This document shows positions 56,858 to 63,465 of a stretch of DNA of 63,465 nucleotides, in pieces. Made by a program: the position numbers and the translations under genes. The DNA comes from a virus. The stretch is from IMG/VR virus record IMGVR_UViG_3300027593_000199, positions 1 to 63,465 of that record; one strand, 5' to 3'. Below the pieces are notes generated by a model, which saw only the letters and a program-made list of their open reading frames with translations, made no database searches and was not told the origin of the DNA. Positions within the stretch are counted from its first letter, which is position 1; every line of letters begins with the position of its first letter.

Positions 56858-56865
56858 TATTTATA
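56858..56865 (-). promoter_or_regulatory. T4-type late promoter (TATAAATA)
   Basis: Perfect TATAAATA followed by CTAAAAAC, overlapping the stop codon of the 56861-57082 gene, upstream of the terminator before phoH. Confidence 0.72.
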
Positions 56866-57082
56866 ATCCAATCACTCCCGGCTTGAAGTGTAAGCCCTTA
56901 GCAGGAGTAAATTCTTGCTGGAGATACTCTCTAATACATTCAAAGCGGAATGCCTCATCTTCCTGGCCTCTAGCACTCAGAGCTAGCTCACAGTTTAGAA
57001 TGAACTCTGTCAGTGCACCTAGAGGGATACGGACATTATCGTCGAGTACAGCTGGTTTCATATTGGCTTTACGCTGGTACAT
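56861..57082 (-). CDS. Conserved phage hypothetical protein
   Basis: 73 aa from the ATG with GGAG about 8 nt upstream; the longer frame reaches into the preceding gene. VRIPLGALTEFILNCELALS then an Arg/Glu helix. Positively charged N-terminus (MYQRKANMKP). Function unknown; coupled to the DUF2693-like gene. Confidence 0.68.
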   Translation of the reverse strand: MYQRKANMKPAVLDDNVRIPLGALTEFILNCELALSARGQEDEAFRFECIREYLQQEFTPAKGLHFKPGVIGL

Positions 57083-57347
57083 TGTTATTCTCCATATTGA
57101 CGTGAACCCCAATTATACTATCAATTCGAAAAGATCTCCACGCATTCTTTTCACAATCCCAAACAGCCAGAACTTCCTCATTCACTTCTTTCACACGATC
57201 GGTAGTCTTTTCGTGAGGAACTACAACGTCTTCGCGTAGAGTGCATATCATCTCACGAAGTTCACCATTCTTCTTAGTGAATATAACTTTACATATGTTC
57301 GACTTTAGGGTCGAGCGGATCGAATCCACGGATGTCGCTTGGGTCAT
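57069..57347 (-). CDS. DUF2693-like small protein
   Basis: 92 aa; GAGGTGG precedes the ATG. CKVIFTKKNGELREMICTLR then NEEVLAVWDCEKNAWRSFRI matches a small SH3-like family (DUF2693) I recall from T4-like phages. Likely a nucleic-acid or protein binding module. Overlaps the deaminase end by 59 nt. Confidence 0.78.
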   Translation of the reverse strand: MTQATSVDSIRSTLKSNICKVIFTKKNGELREMICTLREDVVVPHEKTTDRVKEVNEEVLAVWDCEKNAWRSFRIDSIIGVHVNMENNNVPA

Positions 57348-57801
57348 TTTTCCACCTCTCAAATAAAATATAAGCGAGCTGATGAAGTTCTACACCAGCC
57401 TCTTTAAGCATTATATACGAAAACCCATGATTAAACAACAGTTGTTTTCCTGGCGGGGGAACAAATGTTACTACTCTTTTAACTCCCCTCTGGATAATAC
57501 TTTTGACGCATTCGTTGCAGGGGAAGAATGTCGCGTACAACGTTGACCCTTCAACACTCCCCGGCGCATTGTCAAGTGCATTACGTTCTGCATGGCAAAC
57601 TAACTTTAACTTTAGTTCGCGATCTTGATATCGATAATCATCATCAACTACCCCGCGTGGAAAGCCGTTGTACCCCATTCCAATAACTCTACGTTTGGAA
57701 TCTACAATTACACTTCCTACTTTTGTAGATGGATCCTTTGACCACGATGCTACTGTTTCTGCTAACTGCAAGAAACGGTAATCCCATAATAAATCACTCA
57801 T
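57289..57801 (-). CDS. dCMP deaminase-type zinc deaminase
   Basis: 170 aa. Zinc motif CHAERNALDN (His70, Glu72) and PCNECVKS (Cys95, Cys98). Converts dCMP to dUMP, feeding ThyX for dTMP. Common in T4-like phages (T4 cd). ATG start 3 nt after the RegA stop. Confidence 0.93.
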   Translation of the reverse strand: MSDLLWDYRFLQLAETVASWSKDPSTKVGSVIVDSKRRVIGMGYNGFPRGVVDDDYRYQDRELKLKLVCHAERNALDNAPGSVEGSTLYATFFPCNECVKSIIQRGVKRVVTFVPPPGKQLLFNHGFSYIMLKEAGVELHQLAYILFERWKNDPSDIRGFDPLDPKVEHM

Positions 57802-57804
57802 ATG

Positions 57805-58200
57805 TTATCTCTTTTTACCAATATTGTATTTGGCAACCAACTCCCACTCATCCTTCTCTTTGTGTGTGATAACTTTAACTTGAGAGAAAGGAGCAACTGG
57901 TGTGCTTGATTTTTGTGGGTTGATCAATTTCACTAGACCCCATTCTGCGATCAAGTTAATGATTGTGTTGCGGCGCGCCTTATCATCATCTGAGAAGTTA
58001 GATGGTTTACCATCAAGAGCAAATAGCTCTTTGAAGTGCACAATATAATACCTACCTTGCTTATGCAAGATATGGCATGATTGAAATAGTTTTTTATCTT
58101 TACGCGATGCAACACCGATACGTGTCAGTGTTTCTTTGATCTTGAGAAAGTCTTCTTCAGAGGCCAGCGCAACTTCCACCAGACTGTCAATAATGTTCAT
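57805..58200 (-). CDS. regA: RegA translational repressor
   Basis: 131 aa (T4 122). DFLKIKETLTRIGVASRKDK then LFQSCHILHKQGRYYIVHFK is nearly the T4 RegA core sequence as I recall it, and DEWELVAKYNIGKK matches its end. RegA binds the initiation regions of early mRNAs and shuts off their translation. Coupled to gene 62 by a 4-nt overlap, the T4 order 45-44-62-regA. Confidence 0.95.
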   Translation of the reverse strand: MNIIDSLVEVALASEEDFLKIKETLTRIGVASRKDKKLFQSCHILHKQGRYYIVHFKELFALDGKPSNFSDDDKARRNTIINLIAEWGLVKLINPQKSSTPVAPFSQVKVITHKEKDEWELVAKYNIGKKR

Positions 58201-58574
58201 AATCGTCCACCTTTTTCTAATTTTTGTTTTATAGTGATCAGTTGATCTGAAGAAAGGATGGATAATGCGCTTTTTGCCTTTTCTGGCCCGTAACCATAAT
58301 ATTCCATGACAGCAGTAAGGTCATTATCTTCTTGTTTCTTCACCCACTTTGCAAATCGCTTTGCAGGTCTTATACTATTTAGAAAAAAGTAAAACTGGAG
58401 CTTTCCATCTAGGTGATGGTGCCGATTCATCTCATTAGCGTACAATAACGTGTCCGGGAAATAAGATAGTGCCTTGTTTACCATGAAGGCTGGGTAGTGC
58501 TTTTCTGCTTCCGACTCTTTAAGTAGATCCTGTTTAGAACTGTTTATCGCATTTACATAATCAAAGGGATTCAT
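58197..58574 (-). CDS. 62: Clamp-loader small subunit (gp62)
   Basis: 125 aa, shorter than T4 gp62 (187). The segment YPAFMVNKALSYFPDTLLYA then NEMNRHHHLDGKLQFYFFLN is the gp62 signature. With gp44 it loads the sliding clamp gp45 at primer ends. Its identity also rests on the position between gene 44 and regA. Confidence 0.9.
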   Translation of the reverse strand: MNPFDYVNAINSSKQDLLKESEAEKHYPAFMVNKALSYFPDTLLYANEMNRHHHLDGKLQFYFFLNSIRPAKRFAKWVKKQEDNDLTAVMEYYGYGPEKAKSALSILSSDQLITIKQKLEKGGRL

Positions 58575-58578
58575 GTTA

Positions 58579-58842
58579 TTATAATGTTAACTCTGGGTTA
58601 TCGGTGACCAGACCAACTAAGGCGTGAGTCAGATGTACTACTTGCTTCTCGGTAAGACCAAGACCATAGGTACTATCCAATATGTGCAACGTTTCATGCA
58701 ACAGGGCAATACGTTGTGTTTGACTAGTATGATCACGATTGATCATTATGCGTTGTTTATTGAAGTCTGCAAGGCCAATATTGCCTTTCATTTCTTCATT
58801 ACTCAGGTAGTCAACTTGATATAATATTCCAGAGATTTTCAC
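58579..58842 (-). CDS. Short metallopeptidase-like protein (HExxH)
   Basis: 87 aa. A GTG start overlaps the TGA of the upstream gene (GTGA) with AAGGA upstream; a longer frame to 58962 would read through that gene in another phase. H49-E-x-x-H53 in IALLHETLHILD fits a minimal ImmA/IrrE-like zinc site. Third HExxH protein in this half of the window. Function unknown. Confidence 0.68.
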   Translation of the reverse strand: MKISGILYQVDYLSNEEMKGNIGLADFNKQRIMINRDHTSQTQRIALLHETLHILDSTYGLGLTEKQVVHLTHALVGLVTDNPELTL

Positions 58843-59129
58843 AGTACCATCCTTAAAAGACCGATTGCATCGATCGTAGTTAATAACAAATAATTGGCCA
58901 GCATCCCAAAGCTCCGACGTGACCAAGCAGCCCAAGAATACAAAGCACAACCAGTAATCCATATAGGATAGAGTATGAGAAGAGGTGGGCTAGGCACAGT
59001 GAGAGCCATAGTGATACTACAACTAATAGAAATAGCCCAAGCCAGTAACTCAATACCAAAGCGTACCCGGTTAGAATTATAGTCATCCCTAATCCAAGTA
59101 AAAACTCCAGCAACGGATTCATTCAACAT
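58839..59129 (-). CDS. Conserved T4-like membrane protein
   Basis: 96 aa. MLNESVAGVFTWIRDDYNSN then hydrophobic spans (WAISISCSITMALTVPSPPL, YLLLTTIDAIGLLRM) separated by a PIWITGCALYSWAAWSRRSF segment. I recall this protein in several marine T4-like phages. Two or three spans. Function unknown. Confidence 0.78.
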   Translation of the reverse strand: MLNESVAGVFTWIRDDYNSNRVRFGIELLAWAISISCSITMALTVPSPPLLILYPIWITGCALYSWAAWSRRSFGMLANYLLLTTIDAIGLLRMVL

Positions 59130-59343
59130 CAACCTTACCCTCAGTTTCTATCCACACCCTTGCACCACAACTAAGTGGTTTATCAGGTGAGTATACAACC
59201 TTGCTAGGGCCGTAAATGATTACAGTGTTAGCGTACCTGTTATCCTTATAAGTCTTCACTGTAAGGACAGGCTCCCGATTCTCTTCTTCAGCTCTTATAT
59301 TCTTTCGAATAAGAGCCTGGTTGACATGGATAATAGTTTTCAT
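59119..59343 (-). CDS. Hypothetical 74-aa protein
   Basis: 74 aa, soluble, beta-rich (EPVLTVKTYKDNRYANTVII, CGARVWIETEGKVDVE). TGATG-type overlap with the membrane-protein gene; ATGA overlap with the upstream gene. Function unknown. Confidence 0.65.
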   Translation of the reverse strand: MKTIIHVNQALIRKNIRAEEENREPVLTVKTYKDNRYANTVIIYGPSKVVYSPDKPLSCGARVWIETEGKVDVE

Positions 59344-59531
59344 CCGTTCAGTTGCTGCTGTGTAGATGTTTCAGCAAACCTATTAGCTTCAGTATAGCTA
59401 CCAAAGAACTTGGCTAACTCCTGTCCACTTTTAAGATTAAAGACAAGAACTTGAAACGTATCATCATGCAACTTCATTACTCTTGCATTAACTCCATTAT
59501 TCTCATACTCACTCAATAGTTGTATATTCAT
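59340..59531 (-). CDS. Hypothetical 63-aa protein
   Basis: 63 aa, small alpha-beta protein (MKLHDDTFQVLVFNLKSGQE). ATGA overlap with both gene 44 and the next gene places it in the clamp-loader operon. No family recognised. Confidence 0.65.
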   Translation of the reverse strand: MNIQLLSEYENNGVNARVMKLHDDTFQVLVFNLKSGQELAKFFGSYTEANRFAETSTQQQLNG

Positions 59532-60469
59532 TTGAAATCTCCTTCAGCCATAATTTCTGTTAGACAAGCTAAAATATTTATCTCATGATCAGCAACGAAA
59601 GCAGCCTTATATTGATAGTCGGCAATGGTCATCACGAGCATTGGAATAGAGTTTGGTTTCAGATAATCTGACGCAGTATCATATAGCTTACGAAAGAATG
59701 TGGTATGATCAATGTCATTATTCTCACCAACCCACTTACGTACTTCACTGAAGCTCTTAGTCTTTAATAGTAATACTAATGCTTTAAGGTTCTCCTCTGT
59801 AATATTAACTAGTATACCAGTATCAATACGACCGGTAGCAGAGTAACGCTGTAGCTCATTTAATACACGTCGCCAGTCAGGAAAGAACTTCTTAATAACC
59901 TCTACGACAGCTTTACTATCATACTCTATTCCTTCTTTGTCGAGTATACCGCATACACGCTTGTAGAACTGCTTAGCCATCTCTGGCTTATCATCTTTCT
60001 CAATCTTAAATTCTACGACAGAGCATCTACTGTGCAGAGGATCAATAATGCGGTTGCGGAAATTAGCGGTAAGGATAAACCCACAATTCCTCGAGTATTC
60101 TTCCATAAAGTTGCGAAGAGCAGGTTGAGTACTGTTAGGATTAAGATAGTCAGCTTCATCCAGGATAACATATTTACGACCTCCAGAAAAGGAAATAGTG
60201 GATGCGAACTCTCGTATCTCATTACGAAGAGTGTCAATGTTACCACTCATAGAACCATTGACTATAGTATAATCACAACCAAGCTGATCGAGCATGGCAC
60301 GTGCAATAGTTGTTTTACCAACGCCTGCACGGCCAGTCAATAGTAGGTTAGGAATATTGCCTTGATCGACAAATTGTTGAAAGGTCTTTTTGAGACCATC
60401 CGGAAGGATAGTGTCGGCCACGGTCCTGGGTCTATACTTCTCGACCCAAAGGAAATCATCACGAATCAT
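59528..60469 (-). CDS. 44: Clamp-loader ATPase (gp44)
   Basis: 313 aa (T4 319). AAA+ motifs: Walker A GRAGVGKTT (46-54), Walker B VILDEADYL, and the arginine-finger region DPLHSRCSVVEF. C-terminal helical domain FFPDWRRVLNELQRYSATG. Opens and loads gp45 with gp62. ATGA coupling on both sides. Confidence 0.96.
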   Translation of the reverse strand: MIRDDFLWVEKYRPRTVADTILPDGLKKTFQQFVDQGNIPNLLLTGRAGVGKTTIARAMLDQLGCDYTIVNGSMSGNIDTLRNEIREFASTISFSGGRKYVILDEADYLNPNSTQPALRNFMEEYSRNCGFILTANFRNRIIDPLHSRCSVVEFKIEKDDKPEMAKQFYKRVCGILDKEGIEYDSKAVVEVIKKFFPDWRRVLNELQRYSATGRIDTGILVNITEENLKALVLLLKTKSFSEVRKWVGENNDIDHTTFFRKLYDTASDYLKPNSIPMLVMTIADYQYKAAFVADHEINILACLTEIMAEGDFK

Positions 60470-60473
60470 TTAA

Positions 60474-61151
60474 TCACCCAGTAAAAGTAGAATTATCTTC
60501 ACAAGCTACCCAGTATTCTACATCAGAACCTTTAAAATGGCAAATGCCACCTGGAGATATTTTTAGCTTGTACTCTTCATTCATAATTTTAAGACTCTCA
60601 GCTTTAACAATCATCTTGAAAGTCTTGATAGTTTCACCAACAGTAATTGCAAAGCTGTTACTGAGGGTACTATCATTTGGGTTCTTTGGTTTTGTATCTA
60701 ATGCTTCAATGCTGAATTTACCATCTTTACCAACAAAGGCAATATCAGGTAATTGTAGTACACCAACAGCTTTCATTAACGACTGCAGTGATGATGAAGG
60801 TAATAACTTCTCAACACTATCAAGCGGTAGGTCAGCCATTTTCTTTGGAGGTTGAACAATCATATCCGGTAAACAATAAACATAATCTAGTTTAGATTTA
60901 CCACTGGTGATTGTAATGAACTTATCATTGATTTCTAAATCTGGATCATCGAATAAGGATAACACACCTAGGAACTTTGACAGATCCCATATCGCAAACT
61001 GCTGCGATATGGTTTCTGCGATGGTAGCATTAGCTACCATTGTTTTCATAGGGGATATTGTCTTTAACTCATTACCAGGTGTGAAGATCAAAGAAGGATT
61101 AATCTGAGCAAAGCTCTTCAAAATCTGAATTGTTCTTGCACTTAGTTTCAT
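60474..61151 (-). CDS. 45: Sliding clamp (gp45)
   Basis: 225 aa (T4 228). Matches the T4 clamp in length and in the pattern of two repeated beta-alpha domains: MKLSARTIQILKSFAQINPS at the start, then AIWDLSKFLGVLSLFDDPDL and LKISPGGICHFKGSDVEYWV near the end. Trimeric ring that tethers gp43 and also activates late transcription, consistent with the TATAAATA promoters here. Directly precedes gene 44. Confidence 0.94.
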   Translation of the reverse strand: MKLSARTIQILKSFAQINPSLIFTPGNELKTISPMKTMVANATIAETISQQFAIWDLSKFLGVLSLFDDPDLEINDKFITITSGKSKLDYVYCLPDMIVQPPKKMADLPLDSVEKLLPSSSLQSLMKAVGVLQLPDIAFVGKDGKFSIEALDTKPKNPNDSTLSNSFAITVGETIKTFKMIVKAESLKIMNEEYKLKISPGGICHFKGSDVEYWVACEDNSTFTG

Positions 61152-61168
61152 AATATAGATCCCTTAGG

Positions 61169-62032
61169 TTACTTCTTCTTTTTATGTTTCAATTGATTAG
61201 AGTCTGCAGTTGCCGATGCTCCGATTGAAGCTAGGTCAGCAAGTGAACCACCAAACACATAACTACCTACGTGCTGTAACTGCATCCATGGACAGAAGAA
61301 TACCTTGCCACCCATCTTCTGTACGTTGTAGCAGAACATATAGTCCTCAGACAAGTAACGCTTTGACTCTGGATCGATAATACAATCGAAGTAAGCCATG
61401 ATCTCACGAGTACCATCAAAGTGCTCAGTACGTACGTGATCTGGTTTGTACCACTGGTGTGGAAATGCTTTTTGATAATCCTCAAATGTCTTACGACGAA
61501 TCATCATAAAGCCTGTACCAATCTCTAACACTTCGATTGGTTGGTTAAGAGGGATCTCACGTTGTGTTGTCTTAGGATTGAACACATAGTCACCAACATA
61601 CTTTTCCAAGTTGTTTGGATTCTCATCCGCCATACCCTTGTCAACCGCTTGCTTGATCTTTTCCCAAGAGATACACTTTTTAGGATACGGACCACCGATA
61701 ACATCATATGGGCTCTCATCATCTTGCATTGCAAGCATGGCGATGACATCTTGTGGATTGAAACCAATGTCACTATCAATGAACATCAAGTGAGTAGCAC
61801 CAGAACGCATGAACTCATCAACGCAATAGTTACGAGCACGTGTGATTAATGACTCATTGAATAGAAAGAACAATTGGAGTGGAATACCGTGTTTAGTACA
61901 CACAGCAGATAAATCAGCAACTGATCTGGTAAACATACCAGCACACTGACCACCGTACATAGGAACAGCTAAGAACAGCTTACGTTTCTGTAGCTCTTCA
62001 ATACTGACCTGTAATTTAAAACCTTCAGCCAT
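61169..62032 (-). CDS. GT-A glycosyltransferase-like protein
   Basis: 287 aa. GT-A core with LFLAVPMYGGQCAGMFTRSV, LFNESLITRARNYCVDEFMR and the DxD motif ATHLMFIDSDIGF (Asp86, Asp88), then LEIGTGFMMIRRKTFEDYQK and LSEDYMFCYNVQKMGGKVFF. Family seen in T4-like marine phages. Probably glycosylates DNA or protein; acceptor unknown. Confidence 0.85.
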   Translation of the reverse strand: MAEGFKLQVSIEELQKRKLFLAVPMYGGQCAGMFTRSVADLSAVCTKHGIPLQLFFLFNESLITRARNYCVDEFMRSGATHLMFIDSDIGFNPQDVIAMLAMQDDESPYDVIGGPYPKKCISWEKIKQAVDKGMADENPNNLEKYVGDYVFNPKTTQREIPLNQPIEVLEIGTGFMMIRRKTFEDYQKAFPHQWYKPDHVRTEHFDGTREIMAYFDCIIDPESKRYLSEDYMFCYNVQKMGGKVFFCPWMQLQHVGSYVFGGSLADLASIGASATADSNQLKHKKKK

Positions 62033-62043
62033 TATAAAACTCC

Positions 62044-62535
62044 TTATTTGTATTTTTTGTCATGCTCACTACCTAAACCGTATGAGCCATTATATCCAGA
62101 AAGTGCTTCTGCTTTAAAAAGTAAGAACTGCGCAACACGAGTCCCCTTCTTAATTCTTACCGGACCACCATGTACATGCAATGCACCTGCCATAACACCA
62201 TGGTAACCCGAATCATATAAACCAGATGTAATGAATACACCGTTACGGTTTAATGTAGAACGAGTAATAACCCAACCAGCTTCATCAGGTCCTATTCGAA
62301 CTATGTTCTCCATCACTACTTCATATGTACCCTCTGGAAGAATATACCATCCATCAGATGTTGGCGTTTCTTCTACAGTACCTCTATGGGTCTTATTTTC
62401 ATTATCAACAATAAACTCATTATGCTTCATACGATAGACTTTATCAAGTCTGAGATCTATCGCATTTGGTTGGGAGTCTCCTGGCTGAACATTAGTCAGC
62501 GTCGAATGACTATTACTTCCTAAGATATGAATCAT
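62044..62535 (-). CDS. dCTP deaminase / dUTPase family enzyme
   Basis: 163 aa trimeric family member. PNAIDLRLDKVYRM at the start, the RSTLNRNGVFITSGLYDSGY motif and VHGGPVRIKKGTRVAQFLLF near the end. Either deaminates dCTP or hydrolyses dUTP; which one cannot be fixed from motifs visible here. Keeps dUTP out of phage DNA and feeds ThyX. Confidence 0.85.
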   Translation of the reverse strand: MIHILGSNSHSTLTNVQPGDSQPNAIDLRLDKVYRMKHNEFIVDNENKTHRGTVEETPTSDGWYILPEGTYEVVMENIVRIGPDEAGWVITRSTLNRNGVFITSGLYDSGYHGVMAGALHVHGGPVRIKKGTRVAQFLLFKAEALSGYNGSYGLGSEHDKKYK

Positions 62536-62989
62536 GTTTTTCTACCTCGTCATATGCATCATTTAAAGTGTTATGTGTATGTAACGTACCAAAGGATCCT
62601 CTTGTAGTGTAGGTCTCCTCACTAATATTCAACATTCCTACTGGATTACTCTTTAGTATAATACCGCTCTTCTTCTTTAATATCTCATCTAGCGCATCTT
62701 CAGACGGGACATAATTATGTTCAGCACTGGCTTTATCAACAGCATACATCATAAGTACGATGTAGTGGATAGCTTTCAATAGATCCTTTCTATTCTTACC
62801 ACCCTTTTTGCCATAACGGCAGAGATACTTAATAGCTGTATCTCTTGCTGTTGTTTCAAGACTATCAAGTGATTCCCATATATCAACTACTTGAATGTCT
62901 TTAGCAACATAGTGCTCACCGTAAGTACCATCCAGATACTTTTGGATATCTGATAGATACTTGTCTTCATTATATTTGTAATCAGGCAT
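62513..62989 (-). CDS. DUF3310-type protein (phage nucleotide-kinase-like)
   Basis: 158 aa from the second ATG, which has GAGGAC upstream. Core GEHYVAKDIQVVDIWESLDS then ARDTAIKYLCRYGKKGGKNR and LLKAIHYIVLMMYAV is the DUF3310 pattern (His-Tyr..Lys-Tyr-Leu..Arg-x-Gly-x-Lys-Gly-Gly). Functions proposed for this family vary. Overlaps both neighbours. Confidence 0.82.
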   Translation of the reverse strand: MPDYKYNEDKYLSDIQKYLDGTYGEHYVAKDIQVVDIWESLDSLETTARDTAIKYLCRYGKKGGKNRKDLLKAIHYIVLMMYAVDKASAEHNYVPSEDALDEILKKKSGIILKSNPVGMLNISEETYTTRGSFGTLHTHNTLNDAYDEVEKHDSYLRK

Positions 62990-63465
62990 GATCGTCCTCA
63001 TTTAAGTACATTGAAATATAATTGTTGATTATACTCTTGTTAATCACAGCAGTCAACACATTTCCTCTGTTCTCATAGCTAAAATCAACCTCTTCTTCAT
63101 ACTTTCCATTCAATAGGCCAGTAGGGGAACGATCAAAGTGAGCACCAGCGTGGAGTCCTAACCAGATAGCAGCACTACTATCCCATGTATCAATGTACTT
63201 TCTAAAAGGAGTCATTAAACGAATCTCACCGGGACCATCTAACATGCCTAGCATATGGATCTTCTGCCCATTCGATTTCATTATATCTAGTGTACCAGCA
63301 GTATGTAATTCTTGCATAAACATGAATCGACTAACAAAACGTTGTAGCTTATTGTTCTTCTCTACTCCGTAAGCATTAGGTATAGCAAGAATAGACATGC
63401 CAATATAATCCACAAGGTCTGATTGGGCAGCCCAGTCAAAGCACTCATGAAGGTCATCTATATCT
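62982..63465 (-). CDS. TGT/DpdA-like protein, 5' end outside window
   Basis: The frame is open to the right edge (DIDDLHECFDWAAQSDLVDY precedes the first internal ATG), so the start is not visible. Visible 160 residues include KIHMLGMLDGPGEIRLMTPF then KYIDTWDSSAAIWLGLHAG, resembling the C-terminal half of TIM-barrel tRNA/DNA-guanine transglycosylases (DpdA). No zinc cysteines are visible. Tentative. Confidence 0.45.
   Translation of the reverse strand, partial: DIDDLHECFDWAAQSDLVDYIGMSILAIPNAYGVEKNNKLQRFVSRFMFMQELHTAGTLDIMKSNGQKIHMLGMLDGPGEIRLMTPFRKYIDTWDSSAAIWLGLHAGAHFDRSPTGLLNGKYEEEVDFSYENRGNVLTAVINKSIINNYISMYLNEDDHA

Noticed and set aside
58880-59122. 80-aa hydrophobic minus-strand frame
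   Set aside because: It lies inside the 58839-59129 gene in another phase. The host frame has a recognised phage pattern, so the hydrophobic frame is a shadow.

Overview
The window is a piece of a T4-like (tevenvirus-type) myovirus genome, AT-rich, with nearly all genes on the minus strand. The evidence is a near-complete T4-type replication set: DNA polymerase gp43, sliding clamp gp45, clamp loader gp44/gp62, helicase gp41, primase gp61, UvsX, RNase H and RegA. There are also T4-type late promoters (TATAAATA) and UUCG-capped terminators. The accessory genes (phoH, hsp20, thyX, nrdAB, PD-(D/E)XK exonuclease, FkbM methyltransferases, repeat-rich fibres) are typical of T4-like phages of aquatic bacteria. 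The host cannot be read from the sequence; the lipid genes would suit a Gram-negative, phosphate-stressed aquatic host.

Layout by coordinate. 1-5.6 kb: early operons of tiny, overlapping genes, each with a TTGACY promoter and some with a terminator; one carries a beta-ketoacyl-ACP synthase. 5.6-14.4 kb: lipid/glycan and nuclease genes, including an adjacent glycosyltransferase and PlcP-like phosphoesterase (candidate phospholipid-to-glycolipid remodelling pair), a RecB/Cas4-like exonuclease, RNase H, a second glycosyltransferase and a eukaryotic-type phosphomannomutase-like protein. 14.4-17.7 kb: the only plus-strand block, five genes for small, secreted or membrane proteins behind a late-type promoter. 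17.7-27.0 kb: an FkbM methyltransferase, an odd CAU tRNA, a GIY-YIG-like protein, a fatty-acid desaturase, nrdB, nrdA, thyX and primase. 27.1-28.9 kb: lysis region with a GH19 endolysin and membrane proteins. 29.1-35.6 kb: fibres, LamG-like adhesin, spanin pair and virion proteins.

35.8-46.6 kb: a late region in which eight proteins begin with a short peptide of the form M-x(6-10)-[LIF]-x-E followed by A, S, G, E, Q or M. This matches the capsid-targeting and prohead-protease cleavage signal of T4 internal head proteins. Four neighbours carry enzyme-like domains: PD-(D/E)XK-like nuclease, KxDG ligase-like protein, HAD phosphatase and HxGH-type nucleotidyltransferase. I read this as a candidate set of nucleic-acid end-processing enzymes packaged in the head and delivered with the genome.

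46.6-63.5 kb: ClpP-like protease, two HExxH metallopeptidases, then the replication block (gp41, UvsX, gp43, Hsp20, PhoH, dCMP deaminase, RegA, gp62, gp44, gp45), and nucleotide-pool genes at the right edge. Two -35/-10 promoter classes and the TATAAATA late promoters suggest temporal expression. The hsp20 promoter appears to combine an early and a late promoter on the same -10.
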